Positions 50,830 to 59,756 of a stretch of 64,000 nucleotides of DNA are shown here, piece by piece. The position numbers and the translations under genes were made by a program. Origin of the DNA: Blastococcus sp. TF02A-30. GTDB taxonomy: Bacteria; Actinomycetota; Actinomycetes; Mycobacteriales; Geodermatophilaceae. Positions within the stretch are counted from its first letter, which is position 1. Each line of letters starts with the position of its first letter. Under the pieces are notes generated by a model, which worked only from the letters and a program-made list of their open reading frames with translations, was not told where the DNA came from and searched no databases. The stretch covers positions 79,795-143,794 of the forward strand of contig NZ_QOHJ01000009.1 of NCBI RefSeq assembly GCF_003319185.1, given 5' to 3'.

Positions 50830-53800
50830 TCATCGGCCGATGCCCGGCGCGGCGTCCCGCCGGGCGAGGAAGGGGCCGAGCCGCTCCGCCTCGGGCCGCG
50901 GGACGTCCGGGGCCGGTGCGGTCGGCCGCCGCGGGCGCGCGGATCCGCGATGGTCAGGGGTCGAGCCCTGTGTGCGCCAGGCCTCGCGTTCGCAGATGAG
51001 CCGGTCAGCGCGCTGAGCAAGGAGGGCCGGCTCGGCGGTGAGACTCGCGATGCGTGCGCGCGTGTCGGTGAGCTCCTGGCGGGTGGCGGCGATGTCGCGG
51101 TCCAGGTCGCTGAGCCGGCCGGCCGGGTCGGGGGTCCAGGCCACCGGCCCGAAGGGGTCGATCCGCTCGTCGCGGCGCCGGCCGGCCTCGGCCACGGCGT
51201 GCCGGGCCTGCTGGTGCGTGGTTCGGGCGGCATCGGCGGCTGCGCCGAGCTGCGCGTGTTCGGGGTGGGCGTGTTCGGCGGCCTGGCGGGCGGAGGTGTC
51301 GAACGCCTGCCATAGGGCTGGGCGGTCGTCGAACCAGCCGGCGACTGGGGCGAGGTCGGTGGGGTGGGTGGTCAGGGACGGCAGGTGCGGGCGCCACCGG
51401 TCGGCCCAGTCGGTGAGCTGCTCGCTGGCGCGGGCCACCGCGCCTCGCCGGAGGCTGAACCGACCAGGGCCACCGAGCACCACCTGCGCGGCTTGACGGG
51501 CGGCGGCTCGTTCGCCGTCCCAGCGCGCGAGCAGGGTGTCGCGGACCTGTTCGATGTGGGCGGCGACGGCCGCGTTGCTGTCCCCGGCCGCCCGTCTGGC
51601 CTGTTCTGCAGCGATCGCCGCTTGATCACGGGCGGCTTCGAGGTTCGCGAGTTCGCCGGCGTGCGGGGCTTCGAGCGCGACGACCTCGCGCAGCGTGTCG
51701 CGCTGCGACTCCCAGAACGCGAGCCGGTCCAGGCAGCGCTGCTCAGCCGTCCACGCCGTGCGCAGCTCGGCCAGCACCTCATCCAGGGGGCAGGCTGGGG
51801 CGTAGCGGGCGGCCTCGGCGACCGCAAGCTGGGCGGCGTGCGCGGGGCCGAGGTCAGCCCGATCGCGGGCGAACACGGCGACCCACTCCTCGCGGGCCTC
51901 GTCTGCGTCGGCGGCGACCAGGTGGGCGATGTTGGTCCCCCGGCCGCGGGTCATGCCGACGTAGGCCGACGCCGCCCCGGTGTGCTCGCCGACCACCAGG
52001 TGCGCGGCGGTGGCGGTCTCCCCTTGCACGCCGTGGGCGGTGCTGGCGTAGGCGAGCTCGACGTGTGCGGTGACGTAGCCGGCGGGCAGCACCCGCACAC
52101 CTTGTGGGTCCGGGGTGACACCGCCGGGAACGTCACCGGTTGCAGGGCCGGCCGGGGTGACAACGAGTCCGCCGTTTCGGCCGACGGCGGTGACGGTCCA
52201 GGTGTCGCGGTTGGCCACGCCCAGGTCGCGGTCGTTGCGGCGGGTGGTGATCCGGTCCCCGCCGCCGATCCGCTGCCCGGATCCGGTGACGGTGACGCGC
52301 TGGTCGTCGACCCGGCCGGCGGCGACCAGAGCCTCGCGGATGGCGGCGTTGAGGTCGGCGGCCTGCTCGCGGGTGTCCACCACCGTCACGTGCCCGCCGC
52401 GGCGGAGCTGCTCGGCGGCGGCCCCCGCGATCGCCTCCTGCAGCGCGGCCGCGTCCGGGTGCAACTGGATCTGTCCGCGCGCCAGGAGCGCGTCGAAGAC
52501 CACAGCAGGGTCGGCGCCGGTACGCATGGCCAGCGTCAGCTCTGCGTACTCGGTGTCCGGTGTCGTGCGGCCGGTGGCGTCGGTGCGGGTGAAGCGGTGC
52601 ACCCCGTCCAGGATGAGGTGCGCGGCCGGGTCGACTGCGGCGGCGGCGAGGTCGAGGACGCCGCCGCGGCCGACCGCGGCCAGCTGGTGCCGGTCGCCGA
52701 GCAGCGCCACCCGCACGCCGCACTCGTCGGCCACGGTGAGCAGGGCGCGGGCGGTGTCCTGGTCGAGCATGCCGGCCTCGTCGACGACCAGCAGATCCCC
52801 CGGTCGCAGTCGCGCCCCCTCCGCCGGGCTGGTGTAGACCCGGTCGGTGGCCGGATCGGTCTCCCCGGGCGCGAGCCGGGCCCAGGCGCCGTCGGCGTTC
52901 CAGCGCCAGCCGTGCTGAAAGGCCAGCCACGCCGCCGACCCGGCCGCCGCGCCCACCTCCGTGGCGGCGACCTTGGCGGCCTTCAGCGTCGGGGTGACCA
53001 CCACCAGCCCACGCCCCCGGTCGTGGAGCAGGGCCCGGGTGGCGGCCAGGGTGGTCGTCTTGCCGGCGCCGGCCGCACCCTCCACCACGACCAGTGGTCG
53101 GTCCCCGGCCAGCGCGGCGACCACCGCCGACTGGCCGGCATCCAACCTCACGCCGCCGGCCACGAGATCGACCAGGGGAGTCAGGTCCGGGTCCGGTTCC
53201 CTGGTCGTTGCGCGGGCGGCGAGGCGGGCGGTCAGGTCGGCCTCGACCTCGAGGACCGGCTGCGACGTCCAGGCCCGGATGTGTTCGGGCAAGCCGTCGC
53301 GATCCAGCAGCGGCAGACAGGGCGCCATCGCGCGGTCGGTGACGTCCTCGGCCAGCTCGACGCGCACCGCAGCGTCGACCACCACGCCTGCGGCGGCGAT
53401 CAGCCGCTCCACCTCGCCGCGGACATCGGCGGCGTTCCACGCCGACCGGCCCGCCGCCAGCCGGGCCAGTGCGCGCTGCACCAACTCCTCCCGGTCGAGG
53501 GCGCCGACCGGGGTGGGGGCCCCGTCCACGGGTCCGGCGGGGCCGCGGTAGCCGAGCCCCGACAGCTGCCCCCGCCACCGCTCCTCGACGTTCGCGCCGG
53601 GCCGCGGCGTGACCTTGTCGGGGCGGCCGTCGGCCCAGGCCCGGACGTCCCACGCGCGGCGCAACGCCGGGCCGGGGTGTTCACCGGGGTGCGCAGCGGT
53701 CCATTCGGCTTCGTAGTGATCCACATTCCGGGTGATCTGCGCGTGCCGCGCGCTGAACGGCCCCGTGTACTTGGCGAGCTCCTGTATTTCTCCTGTGCCG

Positions 53801-54477
53801 TCCTTCATGTATCCCTTTGCGGCGAAGGCGGCGTTCAATTCCGGGTCACACGCCATCGCCGCGTGCCCGATCCCGTTGATCGCGCCCAGGAAGTCGCGGA
53901 TGGCGACGGTGTGCAGCCCCCGCCATTTGTCGGCCGCGAACACGCGGGAGAGCACCTGCAGGTGCAGATGCCAGTGCGGGTCCTCCGCGCGGGAGGTGTA
54001 GTGCCGCACCGTCGCGGCCTCCAGCGCCTCGACAGGGACCTGCACCTGCCCGCCGCGCGGGCCCACCCGGGTGGTGGCGTGCTGGGAGAGCCAGGCGACG
54101 ATCTGCTCGGCGGCGCGGTCCTGCGCCGCCTCGTACGCCGTCGCGATGTCCGGGTGCAGCGCGGCGGCCAGCGACCACGTCTTCGGGCCGTTGACCACCA
54201 CCTCGACGAAGCGCACCGCGTGCTCGTCGCCGCGCAGCTGCCCCCTCGGCTCGCCTGTCTCCGGGTCGCGGCCGGCCACCCATGTCTCGTAGGCGTCACC
54301 GGTCAGCGGCGCCAGCTCGGTCACCCGGCCGTCGGTGGCGGTGTAGCGGCGGGCCACCCCGGTGCCTTCGGTGAGGTAGTAGTCATCAGCCCGGCCGCGG
54401 TCGGCCTCCACGTAGTGCCGGGCAGCCGCCGGCGCGCCGGCGTAGATTTTCATTCCGCCGTGCATTCTCAACGCCAC
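50830..54477 (-). CDS. traA: MobF-family relaxase with helicase domain (TraA/TrwC-like)
   Basis: A 1215-aa conjugative relaxase-helicase. N-terminal relaxase with Tyr33-Tyr34 (DDYYLTEG) as the nicking tyrosines and the three metal-binding histidines 168, 170 and 172 (DPHWHLHLQV). Residues about 440-800 form a RecD-like SF1 helicase with Walker A VVVEGAAGAGKTTTLAATRA (467-476) and Walker B LLVVDEAGMLD, plus motifs GDRHQLAAV and YASTAHGVQGET. The C-terminal 350 residues are helical. It nicks oriT and unwinds the plasmid strand. Start is ATG 54477 (MALRMHGGMKIYAG) or 54465/54453. No conjugation pore is encoded, so a helper is required. Confidence 0.93.
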   Translation of the reverse strand: MALRMHGGMKIYAGAPAAARHYVEADRGRADDYYLTEGTGVARRYTATDGRVTELAPLTGDAYETWVAGRDPETGEPRGQLRGDEHAVRFVEVVVNGPKTWSLAAALHPDIATAYEAAQDRAAEQIVAWLSQHATTRVGPRGGQVQVPVEALEAATVRHYTSRAEDPHWHLHLQVLSRVFAADKWRGLHTVAIRDFLGAINGIGHAAMACDPELNAAFAAKGYMKDGTGEIQELAKYTGPFSARHAQITRNVDHYEAEWTAAHPGEHPGPALRRAWDVRAWADGRPDKVTPRPGANVEERWRGQLSGLGYRGPAGPVDGAPTPVGALDREELVQRALARLAAGRSAWNAADVRGEVERLIAAAGVVVDAAVRVELAEDVTDRAMAPCLPLLDRDGLPEHIRAWTSQPVLEVEADLTARLAARATTREPDPDLTPLVDLVAGGVRLDAGQSAVVAALAGDRPLVVVEGAAGAGKTTTLAATRALLHDRGRGLVVVTPTLKAAKVAATEVGAAAGSAAWLAFQHGWRWNADGAWARLAPGETDPATDRVYTSPAEGARLRPGDLLVVDEAGMLDQDTARALLTVADECGVRVALLGDRHQLAAVGRGGVLDLAAAAVDPAAHLILDGVHRFTRTDATGRTTPDTEYAELTLAMRTGADPAVVFDALLARGQIQLHPDAAALQEAIAGAAAEQLRRGGHVTVVDTREQAADLNAAIREALVAAGRVDDQRVTVTGSGQRIGGGDRITTRRNDRDLGVANRDTWTVTAVGRNGGLVVTPAGPATGDVPGGVTPDPQGVRVLPAGYVTAHVELAYASTAHGVQGETATAAHLVVGEHTGAASAYVGMTRGRGTNIAHLVAADADEAREEWVAVFARDRADLGPAHAAQLAVAEAARYAPACPLDEVLAELRTAWTAEQRCLDRLAFWESQRDTLREVVALEAPHAGELANLEAARDQAAIAAEQARRAAGDSNAAVAAHIEQVRDTLLARWDGERAAARQAAQVVLGGPGRFSLRRGAVARASEQLTDWADRWRPHLPSLTTHPTDLAPVAGWFDDRPALWQAFDTSARQAAEHAHPEHAQLGAAADAARTTHQQARHAVAEAGRRRDERIDPFGPVAWTPDPAGRLSDLDRDIAATRQELTDTRARIASLTAEPALLAQRADRLICEREAWRTQGSTPDHRGSARPRRPTAPAPDVPRPEAERLGPFLARRDAAPGIGR

Positions 54478-54515
54478 CCAACAGTGACCAACAAGTCACC
54501 CCTAGAAACACCAAT

Positions 54516-54592
54516 GGGCCCCGCGAAGCGGGGCCCGAGCTACCTCCGAAGGTAGCATTCGTGCCGATTCCTTGTGAAGACGCGAGGAATCG
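54516..54592 (-). other. candidate oriT: stacked inverted repeats upstream of the relaxase
   Basis: Three inverted repeats in 77 bp directly upstream of traA: GGGCCCCGC-gaa-GCGGGGCCC (54516-54536), GCTACCT-ccga-AGGTAGC (54539-54556), and CGATTCCT...AGGAATCG (54565-54592). GTGAAGA is repeated at 54574 and 54592. Relaxase genes are usually near their own oriT with such repeats. The first hairpin may instead be a terminator. The nick site is not identified. Confidence 0.5.
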
Positions 54593-55100
54593 TGAAGAAG
54601 GGCTGGGGTGACGAGCGTAAAGACGCGGATGACGTCATGTCGTTGGTTGTTTACGGCGATTGTAAAACTGAGAGTAGGTTCGCATTACTTCGAGCGGCAG
54701 AGACGGTGGCGATCAGCTCCGGGGCGCCCCGGCTCGCGTCGCCGGCCTCGCTCGAACCGGTGGCGCGGATGTCGAACGGCAACTCGAGGACGACGCTGCC
54801 ACCGGCTCGCAGGGCGTCCCAATTGGCCTTCCCAGCGGGAAAATTCCAACGGGCCGGCAACTACCGCGCCCGTATCCTCTTCGCCAGCGCCGCCCGGATG
54901 GCAGCGTGAACACCCATTCAGCAGGGCCGTTCACCAGGAACTGCGAGAGCCGTCTTACGAGACGGCGGCCGAGCGGCGCTCACTCCGTCCTGCGGTTCTC
55001 CCGACCGGGGTTCCTCATGCGACGAACCGATGAACCGCACCACTCGCGACAGGCACGCGCACTCGACGGTCGCGCGCTATGAGCGCGACGACGAGCCAGA
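54593..55100. other. gene-poor stretch, no gene supported
   Basis: About 500 bp between the candidate oriT and the TIR gene. Only short open frames without codon bias, signal or recognisable homology. Contains less GC than the core genome. Confidence 0.5.
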
Positions 55101-56156
55101 TCAGGAAGTCAGCAACGTGTCCCAGACCTGGCGCTTCTTGAGGTCGAGCGGCATGCCGTATTCGGCCTGGAAGACCTCGAACAGTTCTGGCTCCGCGGCC
55201 TTCCGGAGAAAGGTCATCAGTTCCTGAAGCGCATCGCGTGCAGCACTGACCTTGGCGAAGCCGTAGTCAGGCACAAGCGTGTCGTCTGCGCTCCCACCGA
55301 GGAGTTCGCCATCGTCGTAGGCCTTCTTTGCGTCGCGGTGCGTCCCTTGGTCCTCGAAGGCGTCCGGCCAAGGCATCTCGCTCCCGAGAACGTCCCAACG
55401 GACGGCCTCGCGAACGATCGGCCTGAGCCTCTGCAGCGCCTTGTATGCCTGCGCCACGAGAGCGTCAAATCGGTTCCGATGGTCCGTGGGCAGTATGGCC
55501 CGCGCTACGTCAACGGGGTCCTTCAAACTGCTCACCGCGCTGAGCTGCTGCTCCAGCTCGGCGATCTGCCTCTCCATGTCGTCGATGACCTGGTCGGACT
55601 GAGTGACCTTCTCTTCCAGCTTCTCCAGATCCGCGACGGAGGCCACCTGCGGCGCGGGAAGCGTTGCGGCCAAGTCGTCCACCGCCCTTTCCCACTTGCG
55701 AACGTGACGGCCCCACGTCGGCGTGCCGGAGTGATGCCCCACGGCGTTGCCTACGCGCTCGTGTAGTTGGTCCAGTGCATCCCGTTCGTTGCTGAAGCGG
55801 ATGAGAAGCGAGGGAAGGATGCCATCTAGGTCACCGCGCTTCATGCCGGGCGCAAGCAGTGGGAACAGCTTGTCGTCGCCAACCATCCCCCAGGCCGCTC
55901 CGAGCTCAGCCATGCATATAGGACGGGTGAGGTAGGTCGGAGTGATCAGGGCGACGACCAGGTTCGCTGCCCCTACCTGCTTGCGGACGTAGGACATCAG
56001 GTCGGCCCCTGGAGGTACGCCTGTGTCGGCGCCGGAGGTGTAGAACAAGTCGCCGTTCTCAAGGTCGAGGTCGCAGCCCAGTTGAAGGACGTTGGAGACG
56101 AACTGTTCGACGTACTCGCCGTCAGCGGACGCATGGCTCACGAATACCCCGGGCAC
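55101..56156 (-). CDS. TIR-domain protein with coiled-coil and unknown C-terminal domain
   Basis: About 351 aa if started at GTG 56156 (MPGVFVSHAS); an ATG at 56234 adds 26 residues that look non-homologous. TIR domain (about 1-130): FVSHASADGEYVEQFVSN, GDLFYTSGADTGVPPGADLM, and TRPICMAELGAAWG, with Glu84 at the catalytic NADase position. A coiled coil (about 165-215; EKLEEKVTQSDQVIDDMERQ) and a helical unknown domain follow, ending LKKRQVWDTLLTS. Bacterial TIR proteins of this form often act as NAD-depleting defence effectors or signal producers. Direction and location in a mobile island support a cargo defence role (inference). Confidence 0.8.
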   Translation of the reverse strand: MPGVFVSHASADGEYVEQFVSNVLQLGCDLDLENGDLFYTSGADTGVPPGADLMSYVRKQVGAANLVVALITPTYLTRPICMAELGAAWGMVGDDKLFPLLAPGMKRGDLDGILPSLLIRFSNERDALDQLHERVGNAVGHHSGTPTWGRHVRKWERAVDDLAATLPAPQVASVADLEKLEEKVTQSDQVIDDMERQIAELEQQLSAVSSLKDPVDVARAILPTDHRNRFDALVAQAYKALQRLRPIVREAVRWDVLGSEMPWPDAFEDQGTHRDAKKAYDDGELLGGSADDTLVPDYGFAKVSAARDALQELMTFLRKAAEPELFEVFQAEYGMPLDLKKRQVWDTLLTS

Positions 56157-56694
56157 ACGAAGACCGTACCCAGCGGACCTGTGTCCGCGAGAGCGGATCG
56201 CAACGGCAGGTCTCGCCAGCACAGGCACGGGCACCGAGGCGTCCGACCTCTCGTCCGAGGCGCCGATCAGCGCACGTCAGACACCCGTAGCCGCGGTGCT
56301 CGCGCTTCCCGTCGTCCCGCGGCGGGAACGGCTATGGGCGGCACGGAGTGGACAGGCCCACGCGACGCGGATCCCGGTCCTTGTCGTCACCGTCCCGGCG
56401 CTTCCGGAGCACGCAAGTCTCACCTTTTCTCCATCACTTGCTGGTGCCTCGGTAGCGCCGCAGTTGCCGGACTCGTCAGCGGGTCGTCGCCCCAATCGTC
56501 CACGCGTCCGCGTCCGCGTTGACGTGGCGTATGGGGCGGGTGTGACGCCTGCGCCTCGCCACGTAGGCCCGACACGCGACTGGACCAGGCAGTCCCGAAC
56601 CTGCTTATTGACCGGACGGGGAAGCGCCATCAACGATCTGAACGTCGGTGACTCGGAACCGGAACAGCCGGTCCGCCGCAGCCACCGCAAGGCC
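56157..56694. other. gene-poor stretch, no gene supported
   Basis: About 540 bp between the TIR gene start and the FlhE-like gene. Open frames here on both strands lack homology and plausible starts. It must contain the TIR promoter and that of the FlhE-like gene; neither was identified. Confidence 0.5.
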
Positions 56695-56705
56695 AGGAGG
56701 TTCTC

Positions 56706-57156
56706 ATGATCAAGCGGCTTCTCACGATCGGCGATGGCCGCGCTCGCCATCGCGCTCGGCACAACTGTGGTCGACTCGGCCACGGCGCCGGCCACAGCCC
56801 TCGGCGCCTTCAGTCACGAAGGCGTCGGCCCGACGATGTACCAGACGAACCGGGCGTACACGACGCCGCAGAAGGCCTCCCCGGCCGGGGTTACCGGCAC
56901 GGTTGATGGCATCAACGTGCGCTACAGCTTCAACACCGCCAACGGCGCCCAGCCCCCAGGTCTGACGGTCAGCCTCTGCAACTTGCAGCGCTGCGTCCCG
57001 ATCACCCGCAGCGGCCAGTGGACGTATGACTTCACCGGCGATCCTGCGAACAACACCTGGTGGATGACGTTCTACTCGAGCGCGAGCACGACCTACGTCT
57101 TCAAGCCGAATCCCTACTACGGAGGGAACTACGCCTACCAGGTCAACTACAACTGA
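56706..57156 (+). pseudogene. FlhE-like secreted protein with frameshifted signal peptide
   Basis: The frame 56734-57156 encodes a 140-aa protein whose mature part resembles FlhE (PF06366): PPGLTVSLCNLQRCVPITRS with two conserved cysteines, then a beta-rich tail ending YQVNYN. A perfect AGGAGG (56695-56700) and ATG 56706 lie upstream in another frame: MIKRLLTIG would join the hydrophobic MAALAIALGTTVV of the +1 frame to form a normal signal peptide. A 1-nt change near 56730 breaks the gene, or ATG 56734 is used with no ribosome site. FlhE is otherwise a proteobacterial flagellar chaperone, so its occurrence here is unusual. Confidence 0.6.
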
Positions 57157-57169
57157 TCGAAAGGCAGCA

Positions 57170-57208
57170 GAGGCACTGCCTGGGGCGAGCGCCGCCAGGC
57201 AGTGCCTC
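57170..57208. terminator. terminator after the FlhE-like gene
   Basis: Perfect 14-bp arms GAGGCACTGCCTGG / CCAGGCAGTGCCTC around an 11-nt loop, 14 bp after the stop. Confidence 0.8.
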
Positions 57209-57292
57209 GCGTCGTCAGTCTGCGGCGCATTGCATCGGTCCCACGTTGTGCCGATACCAGAGAAACCACGACGCACCGAGAAGGAGCACCTC

Positions 57293-57808
57293 ATGCAGGT
57301 CGGACGTCCATCCATCCACTTCCAGGCCGCGACTCCGCCATACGCGCACTCGGCGAACAGCTCGCGCGGTGCCGCCGCAACCGGCGATTTCGGTGCCGCC
57401 CTGGCTTCGGCTTCAGCAGCGCAGGAGCTGCCGAGCGAGGTAAGTGACGCCGACCGCTACGCCCCTCGGCCGGGGAGCCTCTTGTCCTACTTGACGCCGG
57501 CGGATCGGCAGATGTTGGCCGCAGCGACCGGTTTTCAGGTGTCATCCGACGGCGTTGTCCAGAATCCTGGGCCTCACCCGGTGCATCCGCTGCTTTCGGA
57601 GGTCGCCATCAATCGGATGACCGGGCATCTGGAGGGTGGCGCCACGGCGTCATACCTGACCGACCTCTTCGCCAAGTACAAGGGGGACGCGGAGCTCGGT
57701 AGCTTCTTCACTGATGACGTGCTCGGCAAGGCGCTCGACCACCTGAGCGGCGAGCGCCGCCGCCGCGAAAGCGGCGACCCTGCCTCGAACTTCAGCTTGC
57801 GCCTCTAG
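57293..57808 (+). CDS. unknown protein, 171 aa
   Basis: Start ATG 57293 has AAGGAGCACCTC upstream; an in-frame ATG at 57230 is less likely. The N-terminal 60 residues are Ala/Ser-rich and disordered, the rest mixed: PGSLLSYLTPADRQMLAAAT, VHPLLSEVAINRMTGHLEGG and a C-terminal helix SGERRRRESGDP. No cysteine, no membrane helix, no signal. No family recognised. It follows the FlhE-like gene on the same strand after a terminator, with its own ribosome site, and a hairpin (57862-57900) follows. Confidence 0.7.
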   Translation: MQVGRPSIHFQAATPPYAHSANSSRGAAATGDFGAALASASAAQELPSEVSDADRYAPRPGSLLSYLTPADRQMLAAATGFQVSSDGVVQNPGPHPVHPLLSEVAINRMTGHLEGGATASYLTDLFAKYKGDAELGSFFTDDVLGKALDHLSGERRRRESGDPASNFSLRL

Positions 57809-57861
57809 CCGCAGCACCTCGCTGACCCCGACGTCCTGTCGGCATTCAGCAGGACACGGGA

Positions 57862-57900
57862 CGCCGCGGCCGGCATGCCGCCGAGCAGCCGGCCGCGGCG
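57862..57900. terminator. terminator after the 171-aa gene
   Basis: 12-bp arms CGCCGCGGCCGG / CCGGCCGCGGCG with a 15-nt loop, 54 bp after the stop. Confidence 0.7.
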
Positions 57901-58211
57901 CCCGCTCTTGAGCAGCAGCCACGCCTGTTTAGGGCAGGCGAGCTTTGCAGGCGACGTGAGAGCAAGGGGGCCTGTCGCCGATCCGTGTCCGGCGTTGAGC
58001 CGCTGGGGCGACGAACGCTGCGCCGCCTCCACTCACCGTGGACGGGAAAGGCGGCGGGCAGGCCGCTGATACCAGGCAGCTTCCGGCTCGCAGAATCGCG
58101 CTGCCGTGTGCTTAACCCGTACCGGACGCCACGGCCGACCTAGCTCAATACGTCGGGAGATCAAGGCAAGGGGATCGTGAAACGGGACAGCAGGGGCTCA
58201 GAGGGGTGCTG
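57901..58211. other. gene-poor stretch, no gene supported
   Basis: About 310 bp before the AbrB-like gene stop. No gene, tRNA or repeat recognised. Confidence 0.5.
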
Positions 58212-58472
58212 CTACCTGTTCGCCTGGGTTTCAGGCTCAAGCTCTGGCCGTGAGCGGCGAGCGCGACGGCGTTCCGGGTGAGCTCGGTTGTCCGCAATCT
58301 GGGCGAGCAGCTCAGGCATGGCCATAATCCGTGCCTCGGCCTCGGTGAGTACGACGGCCGGTTCCATGATGATCGTTCCGTCGGGCTCTTCGTGGACAAC
58401 ATAGCGGGTGTGGTGACCGATCTTGCCAAGGCTGACGCGGCGGCGATCGTCCAGCTCGATCACGGTGTCCAT
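58212..58472 (-). CDS. SpoVT/AbrB-like antitoxin-type protein
   Basis: An 86-aa protein from ATG 58472 (MDTVIELDDRRRVSLGKIG). The short beta-rich N-terminus resembles SpoVT/AbrB-fold antitoxins (DDRRRVSLGKIGHHTRYVV), followed by VLTEAEARIMAMPELLAQI and a basic tail. It diverges from the RelE-like gene at 58590. Function as the antidote is an inference from position; usual type II operons are colinear, so this layout is atypical. A short frame up to 58490 is also open. Confidence 0.6.
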   Translation of the reverse strand: MDTVIELDDRRRVSLGKIGHHTRYVVHEEPDGTIIMEPAVVLTEAEARIMAMPELLAQIADNRAHPERRRARRSRPELEPETQANR

Positions 58473-58589
58473 GCGCTTGAAGGTACACACCCTTAGCGCC
58501 CAGTTTCCACTTCTGGGCTATCCGTCCCTGGCGCTTTGCCCCCGTGGGGTGAACGGGGCATGGGGGTTCAGGGTCGTAGACTGCTGCGC

Positions 58590-58862
58590 GTGCCGCACCC
58601 CGTCGAGCTCGACCCCGAACCGTTCGCGGAGCTGGAGCGCCTGCACCAGGTCGACCCGCGGGTCGCCGAACGGGTCGAGCGCATGCTCGATCTCATCGAG
58701 GCCGATCCGGGCGCCGCGGTCGTCCGCCGGCGGCACCTCCGCCCACCGGGCCTGTGGATGATGTCCGTCGACCTAGACGACCAGGACGATCTGATGATCC
58801 TGTGGGACCTGGACGGGCAGACCCCGGTCGTGCGGCATCTCGGGACGTCGGTCTTCACGTGA
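58590..58862 (+). CDS. RelE/ParE-like small toxin-type protein
   Basis: A 90-aa protein from GTG 58590 (PHPVELDPEPFAELERLHQV). The pattern of RelE-like toxins is seen: helices at the N-terminus, a basic stretch VVRRRHLRPPGLWMM, and strands DLMILWDLDGQTPVVRHLG. Clear catalytic residues are not identifiable. 117 bp from the divergent AbrB-like gene and 64 bp upstream of the TIR-like gene. Might be part of the defence operon, or a toxin-antitoxin pair stabilising the element. Confidence 0.5.
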   Translation: MPHPVELDPEPFAELERLHQVDPRVAERVERMLDLIEADPGAAVVRRRHLRPPGLWMMSVDLDDQDDLMILWDLDGQTPVVRHLGTSVFT

Positions 58863-58925
58863 CCGGTGCGGTGGTGACGTCCGCGAGGGCGGTCGGTCGG
58901 ATGCGGGCCGCCCGCGGGGTGGACG

Positions 58926-59756
58926 ATGGCTGAGCTGGGCGGCACGCTGCGCGCTGGTGCGCTGCCGCGGTTGGAGGAGCTGGTGCGGCAGGGGCACAAC
59001 GTGCCGGGGTCGGCTACGAGTCCGGAGCAGCTCCTGCACCGGTTCCACGACTTCGATCAGGCCGGCCGGCGCCTGCTGCGCGACGTGTTCCCCGACCGGG
59101 TGGCGCTGGAGCGTTTCGACACCCCCGCCGGGCAACGGCTGCGCACCGGCGAGGTGCCCCGGCGGGAGGTGGCGCGGCTGGTCCTGGCCGACATCGAGGA
59201 CAAGGTCGCGACCCTGACCGACCTGATCGCCCACTCGAAGCACGCCGGAGTGGTCGCCGGAGCTCATCCCGATCCCTCGCTGGACTTTGTGAAGGAGACC
59301 GTTTCGGTGAAGCTGTTCGTAGTCCATGGCCACAACGAGCAGGTGAAGCACCACGTCCAGCTGGTCCTGGCCCGGGCGCTGCCAGGCGCGGACGTCATCG
59401 TGCTGCACGAGCAGCCCAGCGGAGGCAGCTCGACGATCATCGAGAAGCTGGAGCGCTACGCCACAGACGTGGACTTCGTCGTCGTGCTGCTCACCGGCGA
59501 CGACCAGCTCACGACCGCCACGGGCGAGGTCGAGCGCCGGGCTCGGCAGAACGTCGTCCTCGAGCTCGGCTACTTCCTGGCCAAGCTGGGCCGGCACAAG
59601 GTCGTCGCCCTGCACGAGGCCGGCCTCGTGCTGCCCAGCGACTTCAGCGGCGTTCTCTACATCTCCTACGACGCCGGCGGGGGCTGGCGCGGCGAGCTGC
59701 TCAAGGAGCTGGATCACGCCGGGCTGCGCCCCGACTGGGCGCAGGCGCTGAAGTGA
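58926..59756 (+). CDS. TIR-like (PF10137-type) nucleotide-binding protein
   Basis: A 276-aa protein. Residues 1-125 are an unassigned helical N-terminal domain (MAELGGTLRAGALPRLEELV). Residues about 129-255 match the TIR-like domain of the predicted nucleotide-binding family PF10137: KLFVVHGHNEQVKHHVQLVL, VIVLHEQPSGGSSTIIEKLE, VDFVVVLLTGDDQ and RARQNVVLELGYFLAKLGRH, where Glu213 is the likely catalytic residue. Such domains cleave or sense NAD-like nucleotides in several defence systems. The stop TGA (59754-59756) overlaps the helicase GTG start (GTGA), so expression is coupled. Confidence 0.88.
   Translation: MAELGGTLRAGALPRLEELVRQGHNVPGSATSPEQLLHRFHDFDQAGRRLLRDVFPDRVALERFDTPAGQRLRTGEVPRREVARLVLADIEDKVATLTDLIAHSKHAGVVAGAHPDPSLDFVKETVSVKLFVVHGHNEQVKHHVQLVLARALPGADVIVLHEQPSGGSSTIIEKLERYATDVDFVVVLLTGDDQLTTATGEVERRARQNVVLELGYFLAKLGRHKVVALHEAGLVLPSDFSGVLYISYDAGGGWRGELLKELDHAGLRPDWAQALK

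Noticed and set aside
54574..55033. Open frames between candidate oriT and TIR gene
   Set aside because: No recognisable fold, poor starts, low codon bias; overlap the inverted repeats.
56082..56709. Open frames over the TIR start and upstream region
   Set aside because: Composition unlike the other genes and no family pattern.
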